DNA from: Gemmatirosa kalamazoonensis
GTDB taxonomy: Bacteria > Gemmatimonadota > Gemmatimonadetes > Gemmatimonadales > Gemmatimonadaceae
DNA: 64,000 bases
Direction: 5' to 3'
NCBI RefSeq assembly: GCF_000522985.1
Contig: NZ_CP007128.1
Span: forward strand, 1,472,220 to 1,536,219
How positions within the stretch are numbered: position 1 is the first letter of the stretch; each line of letters opens with the position of its first letter. This document shows, in pieces, positions 25,978 through 33,192 of this stretch. The position numbers were made by a program, and so were the translations under genes. The notes under the pieces are model-generated. The model did no database searches. It saw nothing but the letters and a program-made list of their open reading frames with translations, and was not told the DNA's origin.

Positions 25978-27446
25978 TGCACCCCGCGAAGTCCCTCGTC
26001 CTCCTCGCGTTAGGCGCCTCGCCGGCGCTCGCGCAGCCGGCGCCTAACGGCGCGCCGCTCACGCTCGAGCAGGCCGTGCAGCGCGCCGCCGAGAACGGCC
26101 CCGCCGGGCGCGCCGCGCTGCAGGCGGTGCGTGCCGCGCGCTGGCGCGACAAGGCGTTCGACGCGCGGCTCATGCCGCAGCTCAGCCTCGACGCCGTGGC
26201 GCCGAACCTCAACCGCGCGATCGTCCCCGTCGTGCAGCCGGACGGGAAGACGCTCTACCTCGCGCAGCGGCAGATGGAGTCGAGCTTCTCGGTCACGGCG
26301 CGTCAGCCGCTGCCGTTCTCCGGCGGCTCGCTGTTCGTGTCGACGGGGCTCAGCCGGCTCGACGTCTACGGCGACAAGGGCGCGACGCGGCTGTACCAGT
26401 CGTCGCCCGTCATCATCGGCATCACGCAGGGGATCTTCCGGCCGAACCGGCTGGCGTGGGACTCGCGCGAGCAGTCGCTCAACAGCGACGCCGCCGAGCG
26501 CCGCTGGCTCGAGGCGCGCGAGGACGTCTCGACGCAGGCGGTGGCCGCGTTCTTCGACGTCTACTCGGCGCAGGTCACCGAGGAGAACGCGGCGACGAAC
26601 GTGGCCGTGAACGACTCGCTGTACACGCTGTCGAAGGGCCGCCTCGAGGTCGGCAAGATCGGCGAGAACGACCTGCTGCAGAGCGAGCTCGCGCTGCTCC
26701 GCGCCCGCGCCTCGCTCGACGCGGCGAAGCTCGCGACCCAGCGCGCGCGGGCGGCGCTCGCCGTGACGCTGGGCATCGCGCCCGACGCGTTAGGCCCCAT
26801 CGCGCCGCCGGCGCAGTTCCCCGAGTTCACCGCCGACCCGGACAAGGCGGCGGCCGAGGCGCTGCGCAACCGGAGCTCGATGGTGGACCTCGAGCTGCAG
26901 GACGTGCAGGCGAGCCGCCGGGTGCGCGAGGCGCAGCTGAACAACCGCTTCGGCGCGACGGTGACGGCGACCGCGGGGCTCAACCAGACCGCGCCGTCGT
27001 TCGGCACGGCGTACAACTCGCTGCTCGACCAGCAGCGGGTGAGCGTGAACGTGCAGATGCCGATCGTGCAGTGGCGCGCCGGCCACGCCGAGGTGGAGGC
27101 GGCGCGTGCCGATCGCGAGCGCACCGAGTTCGTGGCGAAGAACCAGCGCGCGACGCTGGAGCAGGACGCCCGCTTCGCCGCGCTCGAGATCCCGCTCGAC
27201 CGCCGGCAGCTCGACCTCGCGATCAAGGCCGACTCGGTCGGCGCGAAGCGGTTCGAGATCGCGAAGAACCGCTACGTGATCGGCAAGATCGGCATCGACA
27301 ACCTGTACATCGCCCAGAGCGAGAAGGACGCCGCGCGGCAGTCGCTCGTGCAGGCGATGCGCTCGTACTGGCTGGGGTACTACCGGCTGCGGCGATTGAC
27401 GCTGTACGACTTCGCGGCGAACAAGCCGCTCACGGCCGAGCCCTGA
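25974..27446 (+). CDS. TolC-family outer-membrane efflux protein
   Basis: 490 residues; signal peptide LVLLALGASPALAQ. Two repeated OEP domains with long helices: LTLEQAVQRAAENGP at the start, SQAVAAFF-like helices, ARASLDAAKLATQRARAALA, and in the second half VSVNVQMPIVQWRAGHAEVE and DRRQLDLAIKADSVGAKRFE. The ATG overlaps the permease stop (ATGA), confirming an adaptor-permease-TolC operon. A perfect 30-bp hairpin follows the stop. Confidence 0.92.
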   Translation: MMHPAKSLVLLALGASPALAQPAPNGAPLTLEQAVQRAAENGPAGRAALQAVRAARWRDKAFDARLMPQLSLDAVAPNLNRAIVPVVQPDGKTLYLAQRQMESSFSVTARQPLPFSGGSLFVSTGLSRLDVYGDKGATRLYQSSPVIIGITQGIFRPNRLAWDSREQSLNSDAAERRWLEAREDVSTQAVAAFFDVYSAQVTEENAATNVAVNDSLYTLSKGRLEVGKIGENDLLQSELALLRARASLDAAKLATQRARAALAVTLGIAPDALGPIAPPAQFPEFTADPDKAAAEALRNRSSMVDLELQDVQASRRVREAQLNNRFGATVTATAGLNQTAPSFGTAYNSLLDQQRVSVNVQMPIVQWRAGHAEVEAARADRERTEFVAKNQRATLEQDARFAALEIPLDRRQLDLAIKADSVGAKRFEIAKNRYVIGKIGIDNLYIAQSEKDAARQSLVQAMRSYWLGYYRLRRLTLYDFAANKPLTAEP

Positions 27447-27453
27447 AGCATTG

Positions 27454-27525
27454 AACCGCAGAGGACGCAGAGGGCGCAGAGGACTGCCTAACGGCTCCTC
27501 TGCGCCCTCTGCGTCCTCTGCGGTT
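27454..27525. repeat. Perfect 30-bp hairpin (family A) between convergent genes
   Basis: AACCGCAGAGGACGCAGAGG... (27454-27483) is perfectly complementary to 27496-27525; the 12-nt loop contains GCCTAACG. It lies between the stops of tolC and ilvE and could terminate both, but has no T-tract. Same family as the hairpins at 3021, 37884 and 41599. Confidence 0.9.
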
Positions 27526-27533
27526 GAGATCTA

Positions 27534-28481
27534 CTAGACGCTCGCCGTTCGCTCCGCGCGGACGTACGTGAGCCAGTTGTGCGTGTCCTCGCCCGCGCCC
27601 TTCACGATGTCGAGGAAGCGGCGCTGGATCTGCTGGGTGATGGGGCCCGGCTTGCCCGCGCCGACCGCGATGCGGTCCACCGAGCGCACCGGCGTCACCT
27701 CGCTCGCCGTGCCGGTGAGGAACACCTCGTCGGCCGTGTACAGCGCCTCGCGCGGCACGTGCTGCTCGCGCACCGGCAGGCCGAGGTCGCGCGCGATCGT
27801 GATGATGCTGTCGCGCGTGATGCCGTGCAGCAGCGTGCCGTCGATCGGCGCCGTGTACAGCGTGCCGCCGCTCACGAGGAACACGTTCTGCCCCGAGCCC
27901 TCGCTGATCATCCCCTCGGTCGTGAGCGCGATCGCCTCGTGGAAGCCGTTCGTCAGCGCCTCCATCTTGATGAGCTGACCGCTGAGGTAGTTCCCCGCCA
28001 CCTTCGCCATCGACGGGATGGTGTTCGGTGCCACGCGGTTCCACGTCGAGACGCACGCGTCCACGCCGTTCTCCAGCGCGCCCTCGCCGAGGTACGCGCC
28101 CCACGGCCAGCAGGGGAGGTAGACCTCCACCGGGCTGTCGAACGGCACCATGCCCGTCGCGCCGTAGCCGCGCAGCACCATCGGCCGCAGGTAGCACGCG
28201 TCGAGGCCGTTCTTCTCCACCAGCTCGCAGCACGCGGCGACGAGGTCGTCGACCGTGTACTTCACCTCCATCCGGTAGATCTTGCACGAGTTGACCATCC
28301 GCTTGAGATGGTCCTCCAGCCGGAAGATGGCCGGCCCGCGCGGCGTGCTGTAGCAGCGGATCCCCTCGAATACCGAGGAGCCGAACTGCATCGAGTGGGA
28401 GAGCAGATGGACCTGCGCGTCGTTCCAGGGAATGAACTCCCCGTCGCGCCAGATCCAGTCGGTCGCGGTGATCTTCGCCAT
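27534..28481 (-). CDS. ilvE: Branched-chain amino-acid aminotransferase
   Basis: 315 residues, fold-type IV PLP enzyme for the last step of valine, leucine and isoleucine synthesis. WIWRDGEFIPWNDAQVHLLS and SSVFEGIRCYSTPRG are the N-terminal signature; SMAKVAGNYLSGQLIKMEA has the PLP-binding Lys; MISEGSGQNVFLVSGG and LLHGITRDSIITIA bind the cofactor phosphate; TGTASEVTPVRSVD completes the active site. Length normal. It follows argH on the same strand but a 180-bp hairpin intervenes, so it may have its own transcript. Confidence 0.96.
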   Translation of the reverse strand: MAKITATDWIWRDGEFIPWNDAQVHLLSHSMQFGSSVFEGIRCYSTPRGPAIFRLEDHLKRMVNSCKIYRMEVKYTVDDLVAACCELVEKNGLDACYLRPMVLRGYGATGMVPFDSPVEVYLPCWPWGAYLGEGALENGVDACVSTWNRVAPNTIPSMAKVAGNYLSGQLIKMEALTNGFHEAIALTTEGMISEGSGQNVFLVSGGTLYTAPIDGTLLHGITRDSIITIARDLGLPVREQHVPREALYTADEVFLTGTASEVTPVRSVDRIAVGAGKPGPITQQIQRRFLDIVKGAGEDTHNWLTYVRAERTASV

Positions 28482-28490
28482 GAAATGAGG

Positions 28491-28660
28491 CTGGTGATGC
28501 GGCGCTGGTGGGGCGGCGCTGGTGAGGCGGCTCTGAACGGGCGGCGCTGGAACGGCGGCGTCGGCCAGTCGGAAGATACCTGGCCTCCCTCGCACCGTCG
28601 ACGCCGTATCAGCGCTGCGGTTCCGGCACCGCCGTCCCAGCGCCGCCCGTTCAGCGCCGC
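28491..28660. repeat. Imperfect hairpin element G (GGCGGCGCTGG units)
   Basis: Left part carries four to five GGCGGCGCTGGTG-like units; right part their complement. The best stem is GAACGGGCGGCGCTGG (28535-28550) with 28637-28652, 16 bp perfect, with further matches outside it. It fills the whole gap between the ilvE start and the argH stop. Single copy in this window. Confidence 0.75.
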
Positions 28661-28664
28661 AGTA

Positions 28665-30185
28665 TCAGACGTTGAGGACCACGTTCTCCGACAGCTCGTT
28701 CGCGCTCGCGGTGGGCTGCGGCTGCTCGTGCGCGGGGTGCAGCGCCTGGCGGGCCGCCTCGAGCTGGGCGCGCACCGCCTCGGGGCCGGTGCCGCCGACC
28801 GCCTCGCGGTGCTGCACCGAGCTGACCGGCGACAGCGCGTCCATCACGTCGTCGCCGAACAGCGGGTGCGCCGCCTTGTACGCGTCGAGCGGCAGCTCCG
28901 TCATCTCGATGCCGCGCTCCTCGGCCTGCCGCACGAGCGACCCCACCGCGCCGTGCGACTCGCGGAACGTGGCGCCCTTGCGCACGAGGTAGTCGGCGAG
29001 GTCGGTCGCCATCATCGTGCTCGACAGCGCCGCCTGCATGCGCTTCTCCTGCAGCGTGAGCTCGGCCAGCGTGCCGGCCACCGCGGGCAGCACGAGCAGC
29101 GCCGCGTCCACGGCGTCGAACAGCGCGCGCTTGTCGTCCTGCAGGTCCTTGTTGTAGCCGCTCGGCAGCCCCTTCAGCGCGCCTAACAGCGACACCAGAT
29201 CGCCGAGGAAGCGCGCCGCCGACCCGCGCGCGAGCTCCAGCGCGTCCGGGTTGCGCTTCTGCGGCATCATGCTGGAGCCGGTCGTGAAGCCGTCGCCGAA
29301 CTTCACGAACCCGAACTCGCTCGACCCGTACAGGATGAGATCCTCGGCGAGCCGCGACAGATGCGCGCCCATGAGCGAGATCGCGAACAGCAGCTCGGCG
29401 ATGAAGTCGCGGTCGCCCACCGCGTCCATGCTGTTGCGGATGACGCCCTGGAAGCCGAGCGACTCCTTCAGCAGCACGCGCGACACCGGGAACGCCGAGC
29501 CGGCGACGGCGCCGCTGCCTAACGGCAGCTCGTTCGCGCCGCGCGCCGCGGCGGCGATGCGCGCGCGGTCGCGGTCCAGCGGCCAGAAGTGCGACAGCAG
29601 CCAGTGCGCGGCGGACACCGGCTGCGCGCGCTGCATGTGCGTGTACGCGGGCATCAGCACGTCCTGGGCGCGCTCCGCCTGCGCGATGATCACGCCCTGC
29701 AGCTCGCGCACGGCGGCATCGAGGCGCACGCACGCGTCCATCGTCCACAGGCGCGTGGCGGTCGCCACCTGATCGTTGCGGCTTCGCCCCGTGTGCAGCT
29801 TGGACGCGACCGTGCCGACCGCCTCGTGCAGCAGGCGGTCGATCATGGTGTGGATGTCCTCGTCGGCGGCCGTGGGCTGCGTGCCGCCCTTCAGCCGCTC
29901 GGCGACGACGTCGAGGCCGCGCTCGATCTCACGGCTCTCCTCGAGCGTGAGCACGCCCGCGTTCCACAGCGCGACGGCCCAGGCCTTCGACAGCTGGACG
30001 TCGAACGGCCACAGGCGGAAGTCGACGCCGATGGAGCGGTTGATCGCCTCGAGAATGGGCGAGGGGCCGCCGGCGAAGCGGCCCCCCCAGAGCTTGTGCG
30101 GCGCACCGGCCGCCTCGCCGGCGCCCTCGGAGATGAGAGCGCCCGTGTCGTCGTCGCGGACGACGCGCGGCTTCAGCGGGTTCAC
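28665..30185 (-). CDS. argH: Argininosuccinate lyase
   Basis: 506 residues; cleaves argininosuccinate to arginine and fumarate. The fumarase/aspartase-superfamily motifs are clear: [62 protein letters not shown] and the catalytic-serine loop [16 protein letters not shown]. It carries ~30 extra N-terminal and ~40 extra C-terminal residues compared with typical ArgH. The GTG start overlaps the argG stop (GTGA), so translation is coupled to ArgG, the preceding enzyme. Confidence 0.97.
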   Translation of the reverse strand: MNPLKPRVVRDDDTGALISEGAGEAAGAPHKLWGGRFAGGPSPILEAINRSIGVDFRLWPFDVQLSKAWAVALWNAGVLTLEESREIERGLDVVAERLKGGTQPTAADEDIHTMIDRLLHEAVGTVASKLHTGRSRNDQVATATRLWTMDACVRLDAAVRELQGVIIAQAERAQDVLMPAYTHMQRAQPVSAAHWLLSHFWPLDRDRARIAAAARGANELPLGSGAVAGSAFPVSRVLLKESLGFQGVIRNSMDAVGDRDFIAELLFAISLMGAHLSRLAEDLILYGSSEFGFVKFGDGFTTGSSMMPQKRNPDALELARGSAARFLGDLVSLLGALKGLPSGYNKDLQDDKRALFDAVDAALLVLPAVAGTLAELTLQEKRMQAALSSTMMATDLADYLVRKGATFRESHGAVGSLVRQAEERGIEMTELPLDAYKAAHPLFGDDVMDALSPVSSVQHREAVGGTGPEAVRAQLEAARQALHPAHEQPQPTASANELSENVVLNV

Positions 30186-31459
30186 GCGCGCACCGGCGCG
30201 TTCGCCTTGGCGACGGCCGCCGCCTCCGCCTCGGCGGCGAGCTCCTGGTCCTTGATCGCGCGCACGCGCTGCGACAGCCCGTACAGGCGGATGTAGCCCG
30301 CGGCGTCGCTCTGCTCGTACACGTCATCCTCGCCGAACGTGACGAACCGCTCGTCGTACAGCGCGTGGATCGACTCGCGCCCGACGACGTTCGCCGACCC
30401 CTTGAACAGGCGCATCGTGACCGTGCCCGTGATGCGCTCCTGCGTGACGTTCACGAACGCGTCGTACGCCTCGCGCTCCGTCGTCCACCAGCGGCCCTCG
30501 TACACGAGGTCCGCGTAGCGCGGCGCGATGACGTCCTTCGCGGCGAGCGTGCGGCGGTCGAGCACCATCTGCTCGAGCTCCGAGTGCGCGGCGTAGAGGA
30601 TCGTGCCGCCCGGCGTCTCGTACACGCCGCGCGACTTCATGCCGATCATGCGGTCCTCGACGATGTCGCTGCGGCCGACGCCGTGCTTCGCGCCGAGCGC
30701 GTTGATCTTCGTGAGCAGCTCGACCGGGCCGAGCGTCTCGCCGTTGATCGCGACCGGCGTGCCCTTCTCGAACGTGATGACGACGTCCTCGGCCGCGTTA
30801 GGCGCGGTCGTCGGATCGGTCGTGAGCTGGAACATGTCCTCGAGCGGCGCGTTCGCCGGGCTCTCGAGCACGCCCCCCTCGTGCGACAGGTGCCAGATGT
30901 TGCGGTCGCGCGAGTAGATCTTCGTGATCGTCGCGGCGACCGGCACGCCCTTCTTCGCCGCGTACTCGAGCGCGTCCTCGCGGCTGCGGATGTCCCACTC
31001 GCGCCACGGCGCGATGACCGGGAGGTCGGGCGCGAACGTCATGTAGGTGAGCTCGAAGCGCACCTGGTCGTTCCCCTTGCCGGTGCACCCATGGGCGAGC
31101 GCGTCGGCGCCCACCATGCGCGCGATCTCCACCTGCCGCTTCGCGATGAGCGGCCGGGCCATGGAGGTGCCGAGGAGGTACTTCCGGTTGTAGATCGCGC
31201 CGGCGCGGAGCGTCGGGAAGATGAAGTCGCGGACGAACTCCTCGCGGAGGTCCTCGACGTAGCACTCGTCGGCACCGGAAGCGATCGCCTTCTGCTTGAT
31301 CCCCTCGAGCTCGTCCCCCTGCCCGATCTCGGCCGCCACGCAGACCACGCGCGCGCCGGGATAGTGCTCCTTGAGCCAGGGCACGATGATCGACGTGTCG
31401 AGCCCACCGGAGTAGGCGAGCGCGATCGTCTTGGGGGCGGGACGGTTCTTCGGGGTCAT
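30182..31459 (-). CDS. argG: Argininosuccinate synthase
   Basis: 425 residues; ATP-dependent joining of citrulline and aspartate. [19 protein letters not shown] is the N-type pyrophosphatase P-loop; [35 protein letters not shown] and [15 protein letters not shown] are the synthase signatures. The ATG lies 16 nt from a 21-bp palindrome that is also found at argC (probable ArgR operator). First gene of the argG-argH operon. Confidence 0.97.
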   Translation of the reverse strand: MTPKNRPAPKTIALAYSGGLDTSIIVPWLKEHYPGARVVCVAAEIGQGDELEGIKQKAIASGADECYVEDLREEFVRDFIFPTLRAGAIYNRKYLLGTSMARPLIAKRQVEIARMVGADALAHGCTGKGNDQVRFELTYMTFAPDLPVIAPWREWDIRSREDALEYAAKKGVPVAATITKIYSRDRNIWHLSHEGGVLESPANAPLEDMFQLTTDPTTAPNAAEDVVITFEKGTPVAINGETLGPVELLTKINALGAKHGVGRSDIVEDRMIGMKSRGVYETPGGTILYAAHSELEQMVLDRRTLAAKDVIAPRYADLVYEGRWWTTEREAYDAFVNVTQERITGTVTMRLFKGSANVVGRESIHALYDERFVTFGEDDVYEQSDAAGYIRLYGLSQRVRAIKDQELAAEAEAAAVAKANAPVRA

Positions 31460-31474
31460 GGCGGCTCCGGTTGA

Positions 31475-31495
31475 ATATGCAACGATGCTGCATAA
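31475..31495 (-). promoter_or_regulatory. Probable ArgR operator at argG
   Basis: ATATGCA-N7-TGCATAA at 31475-31495, an inverted repeat with the same arms and spacing as at argC (35970-35990). On the minus strand it overlaps a candidate promoter: TTGACT (31522-31517) and TAATTA (31498-31493), 18 bp apart. Arginine-responsive repression by the linked ArgR is inferred. Confidence 0.7.
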
Positions 31496-31542
31496 TTAAC
31501 CGGATTTCGGCGCCGAAGTCAATGCCCGGCAACGGCTTTGGC

Positions 31543-31622
31543 TCTCACGCGGAGACGCGGAGCACGCGGAGCACATCAAAAGCAAAGGCAGTTCTCCGCG
31601 TGCTCCGCGTCTCCGCGTGAGA
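31543..31622. repeat. Perfect 29-bp hairpin C1 (CTCACGCGGAG family)
   Basis: TCTCACGCGGAGACGCGGAG... (31543-31571) pairs perfectly with 31594-31622 around a 22-nt AT-richer loop. Copies of the family lie at 62737 and 63147, and as the outer layer of the nested element at 37851. It sits between argG's promoter and the end of the four-helix-bundle gene. Confidence 0.9.
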
Positions 31623-31626
31623 CGAC

Positions 31627-32115
31627 TCAGGCCGCCGCCTCCGCTGTCTCGCCCTTCGGCTGCAGCGCCCGCGCGAGCCCGCGCAGCATCCGGCCGATGT
31701 CGGCGGCGCTCGCGAGGAGCGGCGCGCTGTCGGTGCCGGAGAGCGCGGTCAGCCGGTCGGCGAGGTGCAGGAGGCACTCGAGGCGCGCCACCTGCCCGTG
31801 CGCCGCGGACAGCTGCGCCACGTACTCGGCACGGACGTAGAGCGAGTTCCCCGCGGCGATGTGCGCCGGGATCGACAGCGCGGTGCGCCACAGCTCCTCG
31901 GCCAGCACGTCGTCCGCCATGACGTGCGAGACGTGGTAGACCGCGGCGCCGAGGTCCATGGCGCGCTGCCAGACCTTGAGGCCGCGGTAGCCCGCGAACG
32001 GCGGCGCCGGCGGCGGCTCGACGGCCGTCGGGACGGGCTCCGCGACGACCGCGGGGGTGGGCGTGGGGGTCGACGGGGCGGTGCGGCGGGTCGGACGGGT
32101 GGCGCGGGCGGGCAT
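31627..32115 (-). CDS. Four-helix-bundle protein (23S rRNA intervening-sequence/Avd-like family)
   Basis: 162 residues. A ~38-residue Thr/Pro/Ala-rich N-terminus precedes the four-helix bundle: YRGLKVWQRAMDLGAAVYHV, LAEELWRTALSIPAHIAAGN and SAAHGQVARLECLLHLADRL, the signature (F.xLxVWQxAxxL...) of the IVS23/'S23' family, first seen as ORFs inside intervening sequences of 23S rRNA and as diversity-generating-retroelement accessory proteins. No retroelement reverse transcriptase is near. The gene is bracketed by two different hairpin elements (C1 and D1). Confidence 0.88.
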   Translation of the reverse strand: MPARATRPTRRTAPSTPTPTPAVVAEPVPTAVEPPPAPPFAGYRGLKVWQRAMDLGAAVYHVSHVMADDVLAEELWRTALSIPAHIAAGNSLYVRAEYVAQLSAAHGQVARLECLLHLADRLTALSGTDSAPLLASAADIGRMLRGLARALQPKGETAEAAA

Positions 32116-32203
32116 GGTCGGGCTCCTGAAGGGTGTGCGCCCAGGATGCCCGCCCCGCGTCACGCGACCGTACCGCGCGAACGCACGAGGTGACAAAAAT
32201 GCG

Positions 32204-32289
32204 AGGGCAGGAGGGCAGGAGGGCAGGAGGGCACGAGAGGCGAAAGCTCCTGCCCTCCCGCCCTCCTGCCCTCCTGCCCTCCTGCCCTA
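32204..32289. repeat. Hairpin element D1 (AGGAGGGC array)
   Basis: Four GGCAGGAG units on the left and their complement (CTCCTGCC) on the right, separated by a ~15-nt loop. It ends exactly in the argR stop codon. A second, longer copy (D2) is at 46393-46525. Confidence 0.85.
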
Positions 32290-32748
32290 GGTCTCCTCGG
32301 CCACCTTCCGGATCTTCCGGATGAGCTGCTCGCGCGCCTGTGCCGACCGGCAGACGATGAGGATCGTGTCGTCGCCGGCGATGGTGCCGAGGACGTCGGG
32401 CCATCGCGCGGCGTCGAACGCGGCGGCGATCGGCTGGGCGCCGCCGGGGACGGTGTGGAGCACGATCAGCTCCCCGACGCCGTCGATGCGGGCGAACAGC
32501 TGCGGCAGCAGCGCCTCCAGCGCCACGCGCCCCCGCTCGCTCGCCTCGGCGTCGGTCGACGCGACGTACCGCATGCCGTCGGCGGTCGGGACGCGGGCGA
32601 GCCGGAGCTCGTGCAGGTCGCGCGACAGTGTCGACTGAGTGACGTCCCATCCTCGCTCGGCGAGGCGTTGCCGCAGCTCCTCCTGCGAGCCGACGACGGT
32701 CGCGGCGACGATCTCGCGGATGGTCCGGTGGCGGTCGCGCTTGTTCAT
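32287..32748 (-). CDS. argR: Arginine repressor
   Basis: 153 residues. N-terminal winged helix with RTIREIVAATVVGSQEELRQ, WDVTQSTLSRDLHELRLARV as the recognition region, and the C-terminal arginine-binding oligomerisation domain with IVLHTVPGGAQPIAAAFDA and LGTIAGDDTILIVCR (GDDT arginine-contact motif). Represses arginine biosynthesis genes when arginine is bound. Placed between argGH and argCBDA; the two 21-bp palindromes at argG and argC are its likely sites. Its own upstream region has a TATCGT box 7 nt from the ATG but no clear operator. Confidence 0.95.
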   Translation of the reverse strand: MNKRDRHRTIREIVAATVVGSQEELRQRLAERGWDVTQSTLSRDLHELRLARVPTADGMRYVASTDAEASERGRVALEALLPQLFARIDGVGELIVLHTVPGGAQPIAAAFDAARWPDVLGTIAGDDTILIVCRSAQAREQLIRKIRKVAEET

Positions 32749-32796
32749 GGGCTCAACGATAACGCATCCCGCCAACCCCGCCGATTCCCTCAACCC

Positions 32797-32825
32797 TTGA
32801 TGGTATCAACGCCTGAGGGTATGAT
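32797..32825 (+). promoter_or_regulatory. Promoter of padR-ADOP operon (leaderless)
   Basis: TTGATG (32797-32802), 17-bp spacer, TATGAT (32820-32825). The hexamer ends 6 nt before the padR ATG, so transcription should begin at or next to the A of ATG. GGTATCA/GGTATGA direct repeats 15 bp apart overlap the promoter and could be the PadR site. Confidence 0.7.
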
Positions 32826-32831
32826 GCCGCC

Positions 32832-33179
32832 ATGACCGACGACGCGGCGATCGACATCCTGCTCGGCACGCTCGACGTGCTCGTGCTGAAGACCCTCTCG
32901 TGGGGGCCGAGCCACGGCTACGGGATCGCGCGGTGGATCCGCGAGTCCTCGGGCAACACGTTCCGCATCCTCGACGGCGCGCTGTACACCGCGCTCCACC
33001 GCCTCGAGGAGCGCGGCGCGATCGAGGCCGAGTGGGGGCACACCGAGCAGGGGAAGCGGGCGAAGTTCTATCGGCTCACGACCGCCGGCCGGCGCGAGCT
33101 GCGCGTCCAGGCCGAACAGTGGGAGCGCTACGCCGCCGGCATGACCGGCGTGCTGACCACCGCGCCGCGTCCCGCCTGA
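32832..33179 (+). CDS. PadR-family transcriptional regulator
   Basis: 115 residues: LLGTLDVLVLKTLSWGPSHG, GYGIARWIRES and ILDGALYTALHRLEERGAI form the PadR winged helix, followed by the wing RAKFYRLTTAGRRELR and a short dimerisation helix. PadR proteins repress neighbouring transporter or stress genes until a ligand binds. Thirteen bp upstream of an ADOP permease, a pairing widespread in Acidobacteriota and Gemmatimonadota; it probably controls that gene and itself. Confidence 0.94.
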   Translation: MTDDAAIDILLGTLDVLVLKTLSWGPSHGYGIARWIRESSGNTFRILDGALYTALHRLEERGAIEAEWGHTEQGKRAKFYRLTTAGRRELRVQAEQWERYAAGMTGVLTTAPRPA

Positions 33180-33192
33180 CCGCGAGATCGCC

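Noticed and set aside
32204-32289. Hairpin D1 as a simple argR terminator
   Set aside because: No T-tract on either strand, and the same array with different length occurs elsewhere; termination may be a side effect.
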